7,490 nucleotides of DNA from Anaerolineales bacterium (lineage in GTDB: Bacteria; Chloroflexota; Anaerolineae; Promineifilales; Promineifilaceae). Shown here piece by piece: positions 1 to 5,222 of this stretch. The translations under genes and the position numbers were made by a program. The notes under the pieces were generated by a model. The model searched no databases and had not been told where the DNA came from. It was given only the letters and a program-made list of their open reading frames with translations. The stretch spans positions 1 to 7,490 of the forward strand of contig JAGQGA010000258.1 of NCBI GenBank assembly GCA_020432595.1. Direction: 5' to 3'. The first letter of the stretch is position 1. Each line of letters starts with the position of its first letter.

Positions 1-65
1 TGGTGTCGTTCTTTGGACGCGAGACCCCTGTCGAACTAGATTTCCTGCACGTAGAAAAGGTTTAA
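1..65 (+). CDS. nusG: NusG transcription factor, C-terminal end only (partial)
   Basis: The window opens inside a reading frame whose last codons, from base 3, read VSFFGRETPVELDFLHVEKV and then TAA. This matches the end of the NusG KOW domain, where a 'FGRxTPVEL.F..VEK' ending is typical. NusG binds RNA polymerase, affects elongation and pausing, and couples transcription to ribosomes or Rho through this domain. Position agrees: nusG directly precedes rplK in most bacteria, and here only 3 bases separate its stop from the rplK start, so the two are surely co-transcribed. Only about 20 residues are visible, so nothing can be said about the N-terminal domain. Confidence 0.88.
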   Translation, partial: VSFFGRETPVELDFLHVEKV

Positions 66-68
66 CCC

Positions 69-494
69 ATGGCAAAGAAAGTAAAAGCTGTTGTTAAAAT
101 TCAAATTAAAGGTGGTAAGGCCAACCCAGCCCCTCCTGTTGGTACAGCCCTAGGCCCGCACGGCATTAATCTGATGGCTTTTTGTAAAGAATACAATGCC
201 AAAACCAGCCACATGGTTGGTCAGGTTGTGCCTGTCGAAGTCACTATTTTTCAAGATGGCAGCTTCACGTTTATCTTGAAAACACCCCCGGCCGCTGATT
301 TGCTCAAACAAGCGGCGGGCGTTAAAGGTGGCTCTGCTGTGCCTCACCGCGACAAGGTTGGTTCCATTAATTCGGCTCAATTACGTGAAATTGCTGAGCT
401 AAAAATGAAAGACCTCAACGCCATTGACATTGAAGGCGCAATGAAAATTATTGCCGGTACTGCCCGCAGCATGGGGTTGACCGTTACTGATTAA
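69..494 (+). CDS. rplK: 50S ribosomal protein L11
   Basis: This 141-residue protein has the normal length of L11. The N-terminal domain shows the proline-rich stretch [18 protein letters not shown] (about residues 17-34), part of the region bound by thiostrepton-type antibiotics. The C-terminal RNA-binding domain carries [20 protein letters not shown] and ends [10 protein letters not shown], both typical. L11 binds the GTPase-associated region of 23S rRNA at the base of the L7/L12 stalk and takes part in factor-dependent GTP hydrolysis. The ATG at 69 follows the nusG stop by 3 bases, with AAGG at 57-60 as a modest ribosome binding site inside the end of nusG, which suggests translational coupling. 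Codon use favours T-ending codons such as GTT, GGT and GCT, unlike rnj further on, as expected for a highly expressed gene. Confidence 0.98.
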   Translation: MAKKVKAVVKIQIKGGKANPAPPVGTALGPHGINLMAFCKEYNAKTSHMVGQVVPVEVTIFQDGSFTFILKTPPAADLLKQAAGVKGGSAVPHRDKVGSINSAQLREIAELKMKDLNAIDIEGAMKIIAGTARSMGLTVTD

Positions 495-499
495 TTATT

Positions 500-517
500 T
501 TTCCGTTTCTGCGGAAA
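500..517 (+). other. Small hairpin in the rplK-rplA spacer
   Basis: TTTCCG (500-505) and CGGAAA (512-517) form a 6-bp stem with a 6-base loop just after the rplK stop. No U-tract follows, so it is not a terminator. It may insulate the L1-like element that starts a few bases downstream, or be an mRNA processing site. Only the structure is visible. Confidence 0.4.
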
Positions 518-523
518 CAGCAA

Positions 524-557
524 GTGGGAGGGCTTTTTAATCGCCCGCCAACACCAC
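524..557 (+). promoter_or_regulatory. Putative L1-binding mRNA element (rRNA mimic) controlling rplA
   Basis: The mRNA strand GUGGGAGGGC (524-533) folds back on GCCC-G-CC (543-549), giving GGGC/GCCC, an unpaired A529 opposite G547, then GG/CC. CAC or CCAC further 3' can close the base. E. coli 23S rRNA helix 76-77, the L1 site, contains GUGGGAGGCUUU paired with AGCC-G-ACC (recalled from memory); the window has GTGGGAGGGCTTT. The element ends right at the rplA Shine-Dalgarno AAGGAG (558-563), so bound L1 would block initiation. L1 autoregulation by rRNA mimicry is well established in bacteria and archaea. Its presence here is inferred from sequence and position. Confidence 0.72.
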
Positions 558-569
558 AAGGAGTTATAA

Positions 570-1271
570 ATGCCAAAAAGAGGGCGCAAATATCAGGAAG
601 CAGCCGCTAAGGTTGATAGATCAAGGTTTTATACACGTGAAGAGGCCATCAAACTTATTAAAGAAACGGCCGTTACTAAATTTGACCCCACAGTTGAAGT
701 ACATCTTCGGTTAGGTGTTGATCCCCGCCACGCTGATCAACAGGTTCGTGATGTTGTTGTTTTGCCTAATGGCTTAGGCAAAACAGTGCGTGTGCTGGTT
801 TTTGCTGAAGGTGAAGATGCTGAGGCTGCCCGTGAAGCAGGGGCAGATTACATTGGTGATGATGAAGTCATCAAGCAAATTCAGGGTGGCTGGGTAGATT
901 TTGACGTTGCGATTGCCGTTCCAAGCATGATGGGTAAGGTTGGTCGCCTAGGCCGTATCCTTGGCCCCCGTGGTCTAATGCCTAACCCTCGCGCTGGCAC
1001 AGTTGCGCCGGCAAACCAAATTGCACGACTCATTGAAGAAGCAAAGGCTGGGCGTGTTGAATTCCGCGTTGATCGGACTTCAAACATTCATGCCCCCATT
1101 GGCAAGGCGAGCTTTGGTGAACAACAGTTGTTAGAAAATATGCAGGCTTTGATTGAAGCGATCAAACGTGCTCGTCCATCTGCAGCTAAAGGTCGCTATA
1201 TTCAAAAGATGACTGTAGTCAACACGATGGGACCTGGTATCCGCATGGATGTTACTGAGGCTGCTGGGTAA
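570..1271 (+). CDS. rplA: 50S ribosomal protein L1
   Basis: This 233-residue protein has the usual length of bacterial L1. Domain II contains [17 protein letters not shown]. The family signature runs from about residue 118 to 145 ([20 protein letters not shown], then PNPRAGTV). The C-terminal part of domain I shows [18 protein letters not shown], a conserved RNA-contacting segment. L1 forms the mobile stalk near the E site, helps release deacylated tRNA, and is the repressor of its own operon. The ATG at 570 has AAGGAG at 558-563 with a 6-base gap, and the family N-terminus (PKRGRKY) begins directly. A 75-base spacer after rplK holds the predicted L1 target. One AACGGCCGTT repeat lies in the variable segment near residue 33 and encodes ETAV. 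Confidence 0.98.
   Translation: MPKRGRKYQEAAAKVDRSRFYTREEAIKLIKETAVTKFDPTVEVHLRLGVDPRHADQQVRDVVVLPNGLGKTVRVLVFAEGEDAEAAREAGADYIGDDEVIKQIQGGWVDFDVAIAVPSMMGKVGRLGRILGPRGLMPNPRAGTVAPANQIARLIEEAKAGRVEFRVDRTSNIHAPIGKASFGEQQLLENMQALIEAIKRARPSAAKGRYIQKMTVVNTMGPGIRMDVTEAAG
665..674. repeat. AACGGCCGTT palindrome, copy 1 (in rplA)
   Basis: Perfect 10-bp palindrome inside rplA, read in frame as GAA-ACG-GCC-GTT (ETAV), in a part of L1 that varies between species. Confidence 0.8.
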
Positions 1272-1306
1272 TTGCTTATCGAGATTGTTTGAAAACTGTA
1301 TAGCGA

Positions 1307-1376
1307 CTTGAAAGAAAATTTTTCTGCTCAAGACAGTTGGTAGCGAATCTATTCGCTTTAAAATACCAGCCGAGGT
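1307..1376 (+). promoter_or_regulatory. L10 ribosomal protein leader (L10-binding domain)
   Basis: The core matches the known L10 leader family. AAGACAG (1330-1336) precedes a helix of TTGGTA (1337-1342) with TACCAG (1364-1369), capped by the small hairpin GCGA/TCGC (1343-1346 with 1353-1356), and followed by CCGAGGT (1370-1376). The AAGACAG...CCGAGG pair is the conserved kink-turn-like part that the L10(L12)4 complex recognises. An upstream helix CTTGA/TCAAG (1307-1311 with 1328-1332) may frame it. Free L10-L12 complex would bind here and reduce expression of rplJ-rplL. In Bacillus subtilis this works by transcription attenuation, and the terminator downstream fits that mode. Confidence 0.85.
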
Positions 1377-1462
1377 AGGATTTTTCGCAAATAAAGCACA
1401 GACAATTGTTCTTGTGTTTTACTTACTTAAAAAAGTAAGTTTTCATTTGTTTGCAAAATCCT
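1377..1462 (+). promoter_or_regulatory. Antiterminator helix with internal hairpins in the rplJ leader
   Basis: AGGATTTT (1377-1384) can pair with AAAATCCT (1455-1462), and GCAAATAAA (1387-1395) with TTTGTTTGC (1446-1454, one G-U). Together they form a 17-bp helix interrupted only by a 2-base bulge (1385-1386). Inside it sit a hairpin CACA/TGTG (1397-1400 with 1413-1416) and a perfect 8-bp hairpin ACTTACTT/AAGTAAGT (1421-1428 with 1433-1440), so the whole is a three-way junction. The 3' strand uses bases 1455-1462, which are also the 5' arm of the terminator, so the two folds exclude each other. The 5' strand starts directly after the L10-binding motif. All pairings are read from sequence; the switch is inferred. 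Confidence 0.72.
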
Positions 1463-1487
1463 CATGCTGGCTGCATGAGGATTTTTT
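1455..1487 (+). terminator. Intrinsic terminator / attenuator before rplJ
   Basis: ATCCTCATGC (1458-1467), loop TGGCT, and GCATGAGGAT (1473-1482) form a perfect 10-bp stem, extendable by A-U pairs to 13, followed by a run of T to 1487. It lies only 14 bases before the rplJ Shine-Dalgarno, so it must be regulated or leaky: an attenuator rather than the end of an operon. Partial readthrough would also set the rplJL level relative to rplKA. Confidence 0.9.
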
Positions 1488-1516
1488 ATTTAAACCTGAA
1501 AAGGAGGTAAAGCACA

Positions 1517-2062
1517 TTGGCTATTTCAAGAGCACGTAAAGAAGAGCTTGTACAACAGTACATGGATTTGATTGATGAAAGCCAAGCGATTTTTATTGCT
1601 GAATATGGTGGCATGAATGTGAAATCGCTCGAAGGGCTACGGCAAAAAGCTCGTGAGGCAAATGGTGCTGTTTTTGTTACCAAAAACACGCTATTGGCTT
1701 ATGCACTGCGTGAGAAGAACCGCCCCGTCCCAGAAGAATTACTGGTTGGGCAAGTTGCTGCCGGTTTTGCAACGGGCGAAGTTCCGACTTTAGCAAAAGC
1801 GTTGACGGAATATGCCAAAGGTGAGGCCAATCTAAAGATCAAGGGGGGTATTCTAAACCAGAATATCTTGAACCCAGCGCAAGTAGAGGCGTTGGCAGAT
1901 TTGCCACCGTTGGATCACTTGCGGGCGCAGATTCTTGGCCTTATCAACGCCCCTGCCCAGAATATTGCTGGGGTTATTGCGGGTGGCGTCCGTCAGATTG
2001 TGAACGTGCTGGATGCTTATGCAAAGAAAGCAGACAGCGATGCTGCGGCTGAAGCCGCTTAG
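1517..2062 (+). CDS. rplJ: 50S ribosomal protein L10
   Basis: The 181-residue product begins MAISRARKEELVQQYMDLI and has the L10 core GLRQKAREANGAVFVTKNTLLAYAL (about residues 40-64), which binds 23S rRNA at the stalk base. The C-terminal helix (VLDAYAKK onward) is the docking site for L7/L12 dimers, and the protein ends in an Ala-rich tail. L10 carries the L7/L12 stalk and, as the L10(L12)4 complex, represses its own operon. Translation starts at TTG (1517): a near-perfect AAGGAGGT at 1501-1508 lies 8 bases upstream, and the family N-terminus follows at once. A strong RBS with a TTG start after a regulated terminator suggests control mostly at transcription. The 245-base upstream spacer is filled by the L10 leader. 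Confidence 0.97.
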   Translation: MAISRARKEELVQQYMDLIDESQAIFIAEYGGMNVKSLEGLRQKAREANGAVFVTKNTLLAYALREKNRPVPEELLVGQVAAGFATGEVPTLAKALTEYAKGEANLKIKGGILNQNILNPAQVEALADLPPLDHLRAQILGLINAPAQNIAGVIAGGVRQIVNVLDAYAKKADSDAAAEAA

Positions 2063-2075
2063 GTTGTTAATATGT

Positions 2076-2097
2076 ATGACATGATTCATGATGTCAT
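2076..2097 (+). other. Hairpin in the rplJ-rplL spacer
   Basis: ATGACAT (2076-2082) and ATGTCAT (2091-2097) form a 7-bp stem with an 8-base loop. No U-tract follows. It may be a processing or stability element helping to raise L7/L12 (needed in several copies per ribosome) relative to L10. That role is inferred; only the pairing is seen. Confidence 0.4.
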
Positions 2098-2136
2098 GGC
2101 GAGAAATTTTGAATTTACATTTGGAGGAAATTAAAA

Positions 2137-2523
2137 ATGGCCGATCTGGATAAAATTGTCGAAGAACTGAGCAAGCTAACCCTTTTGGAAGCAGCCGAGT
2201 TGACAAAGAAGTTGGAAGAAGCTTGGGGTGTAAGTGCAGCTGCCCCTGTAGCTATGGGCATGATGCCAATGGGTGGCGCTGGTGCTGCTGCTCCTGTGGA
2301 AGAGGAAGAAGAACAGACTGAATTCACTGTGATTCTAAAAGATGTTGGGCCGAAGAAGATCAACGTGATCAAGGAAGTTCGGGCATTGACTAACTTGGGT
2401 CTGCGTGAAGCAAAAGAAGTCGTTGATAACCTGGGCACACTGATGGAAGGTGTGAGTAAGGAAGCCGCAGCAGAAGCCAAAGCCAAATTGGAAGAAGCTG
2501 GTGCTGTAGTTGAGGTAAAATAA
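2137..2523 (+). CDS. rplL: 50S ribosomal protein L7/L12
   Basis: This 128-residue protein shows the standard three parts. The N-terminal dimerisation helices include [20 protein letters not shown]. The flexible hinge is rich in Ala, Gly and Met with an EEEEE run (about residues 44-62). The C-terminal factor-binding domain begins [21 protein letters not shown] and ends [14 protein letters not shown]7/L12 forms the multi-copy stalk that recruits and stimulates the translational GTPases. The ATG at 2137 is preceded by GGAGG at 2123-2127. The 74-base gap after rplJ contains only a small hairpin, so the two are co-transcribed. A strong terminator follows within 25 bases of the stop; rpoB, the usual next gene in many bacteria, is not here. 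Confidence 0.98.
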   Translation: MADLDKIVEELSKLTLLEAAELTKKLEEAWGVSAAAPVAMGMMPMGGAGAAAPVEEEEEQTEFTVILKDVGPKKINVIKEVRALTNLGLREAKEVVDNLGTLMEGVSKEAAAEAKAKLEEAGAVVEVK

Positions 2524-2545
2524 CATTTCTTGCTTTGAGATGTGG

Positions 2546-2582
2546 ACAAAAGGTCAGCTTGGCTGGCCTTTTGTTGTTTTTT
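2546..2582 (+). terminator. Strong intrinsic terminator after rplL
   Basis: ACAAAAGGTCAGC (2546-2558), loop TTG, and GCTGGCCTTTTGT (2562-2574) form a 13-bp stem with a single T-G pair, followed by TGTTTTTT to 2582. This closes the ribosomal protein operon. The last T of the tract is the base before the ATG of the next gene. Confidence 0.93.
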
Positions 2583-3248
2583 ATGCCAAATTTTGTGCTT
2601 GGATCACAATCGCCACGGCGAAAGACGCTGTTTGGACTGTTAGGTGTGCCGTTTGAGGTGCGGGTAGCGGACGTGAATGAGGAAAGTGTGACGCACCCTG
2701 AACCAGCAGTGAATGTGGTAGAAACGGCCGTTTTAAAAACCACCGCCCTTACCCACACCATCCCCTCTGCTGACCACACGATTCTCATTACCGCTGATAC
2801 AACCGTTGCCTTGGGCAAAATCATGCTAGGAAAACCCAAAAACGCTCATGAAGCAAGAGCCATGCTGTTGGCACTGCGCGACCGTACACATGAAGTCCAT
2901 ACCGGTCTGGTTTTGTTAGACAACCAGTCAGGCGAAATGCTGCGCTTTGTAAACAGTTCAATGGTCACAATGCGCTACTATAGCGATGCCGAAATTGAAG
3001 CTTACATTGCCACTGGTGATCCTTTGGACAAAGCGGGTGCCTATGCTATTCAGCATCCGGCATTTCGCCCCGTTTCTCGTTTAGATGGCTGCTTCACAGG
3101 CGTGATGGGGCTATCGGTTTGCCAACTCATTCAGGCGTTTCGGCAGTGGCAGCTACCGCATCAGGTGGACTTAACGGCCGTTTCCCACGCCCACGCTAAC
3201 TACCCCTGCCCTCTTCTCTCCACCCTAACCACTTCATCATCCCGTTAG
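2583..3248 (+). CDS. maf: Maf-family nucleoside triphosphate pyrophosphatase
   Basis: With the ATG at 2583 the product has 222 residues and starts MPNFVLGSQSPRRKTLF, the family N-terminus with the SxSPRR nucleotide-binding motif (residues 8-13). Further motifs are ITADTTV with the probable catalytic Asp72, GKPKNAHEARAMLLALRDRTHEVHTG, and DKAGAYAIQ from about residue 149, then SRLDGCFTGVMGLSV. Maf proteins hydrolyse dTTP/UTP or modified nucleotides to monophosphates and are thought to clean the nucleotide pool or slow division; the substrate cannot be chosen here. A longer frame opens at 2535, but its extra residues are the translated terminator hairpin, so 2583 is preferred. No Shine-Dalgarno is visible. 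The last 25 or so residues (Ser/Thr-rich, ending LTTSSSR) lie beyond the family core. Two AACGGCCGTT repeats fall in this gene. Confidence 0.93.
   Translation: MPNFVLGSQSPRRKTLFGLLGVPFEVRVADVNEESVTHPEPAVNVVETAVLKTTALTHTIPSADHTILITADTTVALGKIMLGKPKNAHEARAMLLALRDRTHEVHTGLVLLDNQSGEMLRFVNSSMVTMRYYSDAEIEAYIATGDPLDKAGAYAIQHPAFRPVSRLDGCFTGVMGLSVCQLIQAFRQWQLPHQVDLTAVSHAHANYPCPLLSTLTTSSSR
2723..2732. repeat. AACGGCCGTT palindrome, copy 2 (in maf)
   Basis: Perfect palindrome extending to AAACGGCCGTTT (2722-2733). Read in frame as ETAV between the SPRR and ADTT motifs of Maf. Confidence 0.8.
3173..3182. repeat. AACGGCCGTT palindrome, copy 3 (in maf)
   Basis: Second copy in maf, read in frame as LTAV, located in the non-conserved C-terminal tail. 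Confidence 0.8.
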
Positions 3249-3260
3249 AAACAGCATATC

Positions 3261-3290
3261 TTTGACAAAAGAATTCGTTATTTTGCCAAA
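3261..3290. promoter_or_regulatory. 30-bp inverted repeat upstream of the TPR gene (operator candidate)
   Basis: TTTGACAAAA (3261-3270) and TTTTGCCAAA (3281-3290) are inverted copies matching at 9 of 10 positions, separated by 10 bp. The size and symmetry suit a dimeric regulator, and the right arm lies just upstream of a candidate extended -10 box. As RNA it could also end maf transcripts, but no U-tract follows, which weakens that reading. Confidence 0.45.
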
Positions 3291-3294
3291 GGCA

Positions 3295-3303
3295 TGTTAC
3301 AAT
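3295..3303 (+). promoter_or_regulatory. Candidate extended -10 promoter for the TPR gene
   Basis: TGTTACAAT fits an extended -10 (TGnTAnAAT) with one mismatch to TATAAT. No good -35 sits 16-18 bases upstream, which is tolerated for extended -10 promoters. Start of transcription would fall near 3310, giving a 5' UTR of about 50 bases with a usable RBS (AGAGGA, 3348-3353). Confidence 0.45.
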
Positions 3304-3359
3304 GTTTGACATAACCAACACTCCTAAACTTTTTAGCGCAAAAAAGTAGAGGAAAGTAC

Positions 3360-4202
3360 ATGAACGTAAAATTACAACAGGCGATTGGAGCCGCACGGGC
3401 TGGTGAATCGCAAAAAGCCCAGGTATTGCTGGCACAAATTTTAAAAGAAGACACCAGAAATGTTCACGCTTGGTTTCTGCTTAGCCACTTAGTGGAAAGC
3501 AAAGAAAAAAAGGTGGCATTTTTGCAAAAAGTGCTGGATATTGACCCTAACCATCAAAAGGCCAAAGAACGGTTAGCAGAGTTGGCATCGCCAGAGGCGG
3601 CTGCAGCAGTACAGGAAGTGGCTCCAGTGGTGGAAGACGTGATTGAGGCAGAAGAAACGGCCGTTGTTGCGCCTCCTGAACCAGAAGAACAACCAACCCC
3701 CGTCATTTTTACCGAGCCGGCCGCAGACGAGCTTTTCTCAACTGATGACGACGACGATCTATTTGACGATGATGATGATCTGCCGGCCTGGTTATCCGCA
3801 GATGATGAGAGCATTCTAACCCCAGAAGCATTGGCCGCCGAAGCCCTACCCGATTTTTCTGATTCTGTCGATCCTGATGATCTACCCGATTGGCTAACCA
3901 AAACCAATATTGATGATTGGACGGCAACAAAACCCTGGGAACAGGCAGAAGATCTGCTTGACGATTTAGATACCTTTGAAGAAGAGGAAGAAGAAGAAAT
4001 TATTAAGGAACCCGTGCCCGTTAAATCAGTCATTGATGTGGCGCGTGAGCTGCAAGAGCCTGACCCGCCGCCGCTAGTGCCAGACAAATTGCCAGCAGCG
4101 AAAAACGACTCTTGGCTTAACCGCGTTTTAATCTTCCTCATTGTGGTTGCGGCCGTGGTCTTAATTTTGCTCCTTTACATCGTGATTAATTCCTTTGGCT
4201 AA
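3360..4202 (+). CDS. Tail-anchored TPR protein with acidic LPxWL region, unknown role
   Basis: I do not recognise a named gene. The 280-residue product has three parts. Residues 1-75 are two TPR-like helix pairs (AARAGESQKAQVLLAQILKE, then AWFLLSHL and FLQKVLDIDPNHQKAKERLAEL), normally a protein-binding scaffold. Residues 76-255 are low-complexity, very acidic and Pro-rich, with two DDDDDL runs and two LPxWL motifs (LPAWL 141-145, LPDWL 175-179). Residues 256-277 are one strong hydrophobic helix at the very C-terminus, with no N-terminal signal. This predicts a tail-anchored membrane protein with its TPR and acidic arm in the cytoplasm. ATG 3360 has AGAGGA 6 bases upstream. The next gene is a membrane-anchored PP2C phosphatase, so a shared signalling role at the membrane is possible but unproven. 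Confidence 0.85.
   Translation: MNVKLQQAIGAARAGESQKAQVLLAQILKEDTRNVHAWFLLSHLVESKEKKVAFLQKVLDIDPNHQKAKERLAELASPEAAAAVQEVAPVVEDVIEAEETAVVAPPEPEEQPTPVIFTEPAADELFSTDDDDDLFDDDDDLPAWLSADDESILTPEALAAEALPDFSDSVDPDDLPDWLTKTNIDDWTATKPWEQAEDLLDDLDTFEEEEEEEIIKEPVPVKSVIDVARELQEPDPPPLVPDKLPAAKNDSWLNRVLIFLIVVAAVVLILLLYIVINSFG
3656..3665. repeat. AACGGCCGTT palindrome, copy 4 (in the TPR gene)
   Basis: Read in frame as ETAV at the start of the disordered acidic region. Confidence 0.8.
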
Positions 4203-4238
4203 TAACCGCACAATTTGTAGAAGATTGGTTAAAATGTC

Positions 4239-4267
4239 TTGCCCTCTGCCTCGTTCCCGTATATATT
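4239..4267 (+). promoter_or_regulatory. Candidate promoter for the PP2C gene
   Basis: TTGCCC (4239-4244) and TATATT (4262-4267) are separated by 17 bp and resemble -35 and -10 boxes. Transcription would start about 7 bases after the -10, near 4274-4275, which is the A of the chosen ATG. The TTG at 4239 is in frame with the gene and could be mistaken for an upstream start, but here it is read as part of the -35. Confidence 0.42.
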
Positions 4268-4274
4268 TTCCGCT

Positions 4275-5171
4275 ATGGGTATAAACGAGCGCATCAACGT
4301 CTCGCTACAAACCGACCAAGGATTGGTTCGTGATCATAACGAAGATTTCGTCACTTGTTGGGAACCTCAGAATGATGGGGAAGCCACAAAGCACGGATGG
4401 CTTTATATTGTTGCCGACGGCGTTGGTGGTGCCGATGCTGGCGAGGTTGCCAGCCAATTCGCCAGCGAGCGTGTTATTGCCCATTATTTAGCCAACAGCG
4501 AAACAAAAGACTGGGGACGCCGCCTCATTAACGCTATGCAGTCTGCCAATACTGATTTGCGCCAAATGGTGATGGAGCGCAATGAAAACAAGCGTATGGC
4601 AACCACCATGGTAGCGGCTGTCATTCAGGGAAAACAGGTGCTCATTGGTAATGTGGGGGATAGCCGAGGGTATCATTGGCACAACGGCCGTTTACGCCAA
4701 ATCACCAAAGACCAAAGCCTTGTTGCCAAGCTGGTTGAAGAAGGCGCTATTTCCGAGGCGGAAGCAGTAAATCATCCGCATAAAAACGTCATTCTCTACA
4801 GCATCGGCTCCGAACGCTCACCCAAAATGGATCTTTTTCGGGTGAATATTCAACCCGACGACGCGATTATTCTATGTTCTGACGGGCTAACCCGTCACGT
4901 TTCAGACGAAGAAATCGGCCGCGTGCTTGAAAATGAACCGCCGGCCGAAGCTGCCACCCGACTCATAGATATGGCAAATAGTCGAGGCGGACAAGATAAT
5001 ATTTCCGTTGGGATTTTACGATTTTCAACCCAACCAGAGGAAGAGGGTAAAACGGCCGTTTTAGCCACCACCGCTCCAACCAGCCAAACCACCCTACTGC
5101 TCTACACCTTCCTCTTATCCATCGTGCAAACCATCCTCATTCTACTTGTTTGGTTCTGGTTGCGCGTTTAA
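4275..5171 (+). CDS. PP2C-family Ser/Thr protein phosphatase, membrane-anchored
   Basis: From ATG 4275 the protein has 298 residues. The PP2C motifs appear in order: GLVRDHNED (16-24), VADGVGG with Asp48, MATTMVAA, NVGDSRGY with Asp129, CSDGLTRHVSDEE with Asp203, and GGQDNIS with Asp241. The metal-binding aspartates are all present, so it should be an active Mn/Mg-dependent phosphatase that reverses Hanks-type kinase phosphorylation. After a short linker the last 27 residues (from TTLLLYTFLLS) form a C-terminal transmembrane helix, leaving the catalytic domain in the cytoplasm. No cognate kinase is in the window. The frame extends to TTG 4239, but the ATG fits the family start better. No Shine-Dalgarno is visible before either; a leaderless mRNA is possible. 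It follows the tail-anchored TPR gene by 72 bases. Confidence 0.93.
   Translation: MGINERINVSLQTDQGLVRDHNEDFVTCWEPQNDGEATKHGWLYIVADGVGGADAGEVASQFASERVIAHYLANSETKDWGRRLINAMQSANTDLRQMVMERNENKRMATTMVAAVIQGKQVLIGNVGDSRGYHWHNGRLRQITKDQSLVAKLVEEGAISEAEAVNHPHKNVILYSIGSERSPKMDLFRVNIQPDDAIILCSDGLTRHVSDEEIGRVLENEPPAEAATRLIDMANSRGGQDNISVGILRFSTQPEEEGKTAVLATTAPTSQTTLLLYTFLLSIVQTILILLVWFWLRV
4683..4692. repeat. AACGGCCGTT palindrome, copy 5 (in the PP2C gene)
   Basis: Read in another codon phase from copies 1-4, as AAC-GGC-CGT (NGR), in the loop after the GDSR motif. Confidence 0.8.
5051..5060. repeat. AACGGCCGTT palindrome, copy 6 (in the PP2C gene)
   Basis: The longest copy: the palindrome extends to TAAAACGGCCGTTTTA (5048-5063, 16 bp perfect). 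Read in frame as KTAVL in the linker between the catalytic domain and the membrane helix. Confidence 0.82.
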
Positions 5172-5182
5172 ACGAAACGTAT

Positions 5183-5222
5183 GTGGCATCTCAGAGCGAG
5201 GCCACTTATTTTTAAATTTTTT
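5183..5222 (+). terminator. Probable intrinsic terminator after the PP2C gene
   Basis: GTGGC (5183-5187) pairs with GCCAC (5201-5205); inside, CTC (5190-5192) pairs with GAG (5198-5200) beside a 2-base bulge. A T-rich stretch, TTATTTTTAAATTTTTT, follows to 5222. It would separate the TPR-PP2C unit from rnj. Confidence 0.62.

Noticed and set aside
287..296. Other CGGCCG cores (for example 289-294, 3718-3723, 4150-4155)
   Set aside because: They lack the flanking AA...TT of the repeated palindrome, so they were not counted as copies.
1272..1304. Possible promoter for rplJ just after rplA (TTATCG ... TATAGC, 17 bp apart)
   Set aside because: The match to both boxes is poor. A separate L10 promoter is common in bacteria but cannot be supported from this sequence.
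2115..2549. Minus-strand open frame opposite rplL (144 aa)
   Set aside because: It mirrors the Ala/Glu-rich rplL sequence, has a composition typical of a shadow frame and no family resemblance.
3306..3336. TTGACA at 3306-3311 as a -35 box
   Set aside because: No acceptable -10 box lies 16-18 bases downstream (only a T-run), so the upstream extended -10 was preferred.
3744..3782. GAY-codon tract as a DNA tandem repeat
   Set aside because: The units are irregular (mixed GAC/GAT with interruptions) and are explained by the acidic DDDDDL protein runs.
3554..4141. Long Ser-rich open frame on the minus strand (195 aa)
   Set aside because: It is the complement of the acidic GAY/GAR-rich part of the TPR gene; the Ser-rich, low-complexity product and lack of a start signal mark it as a shadow.
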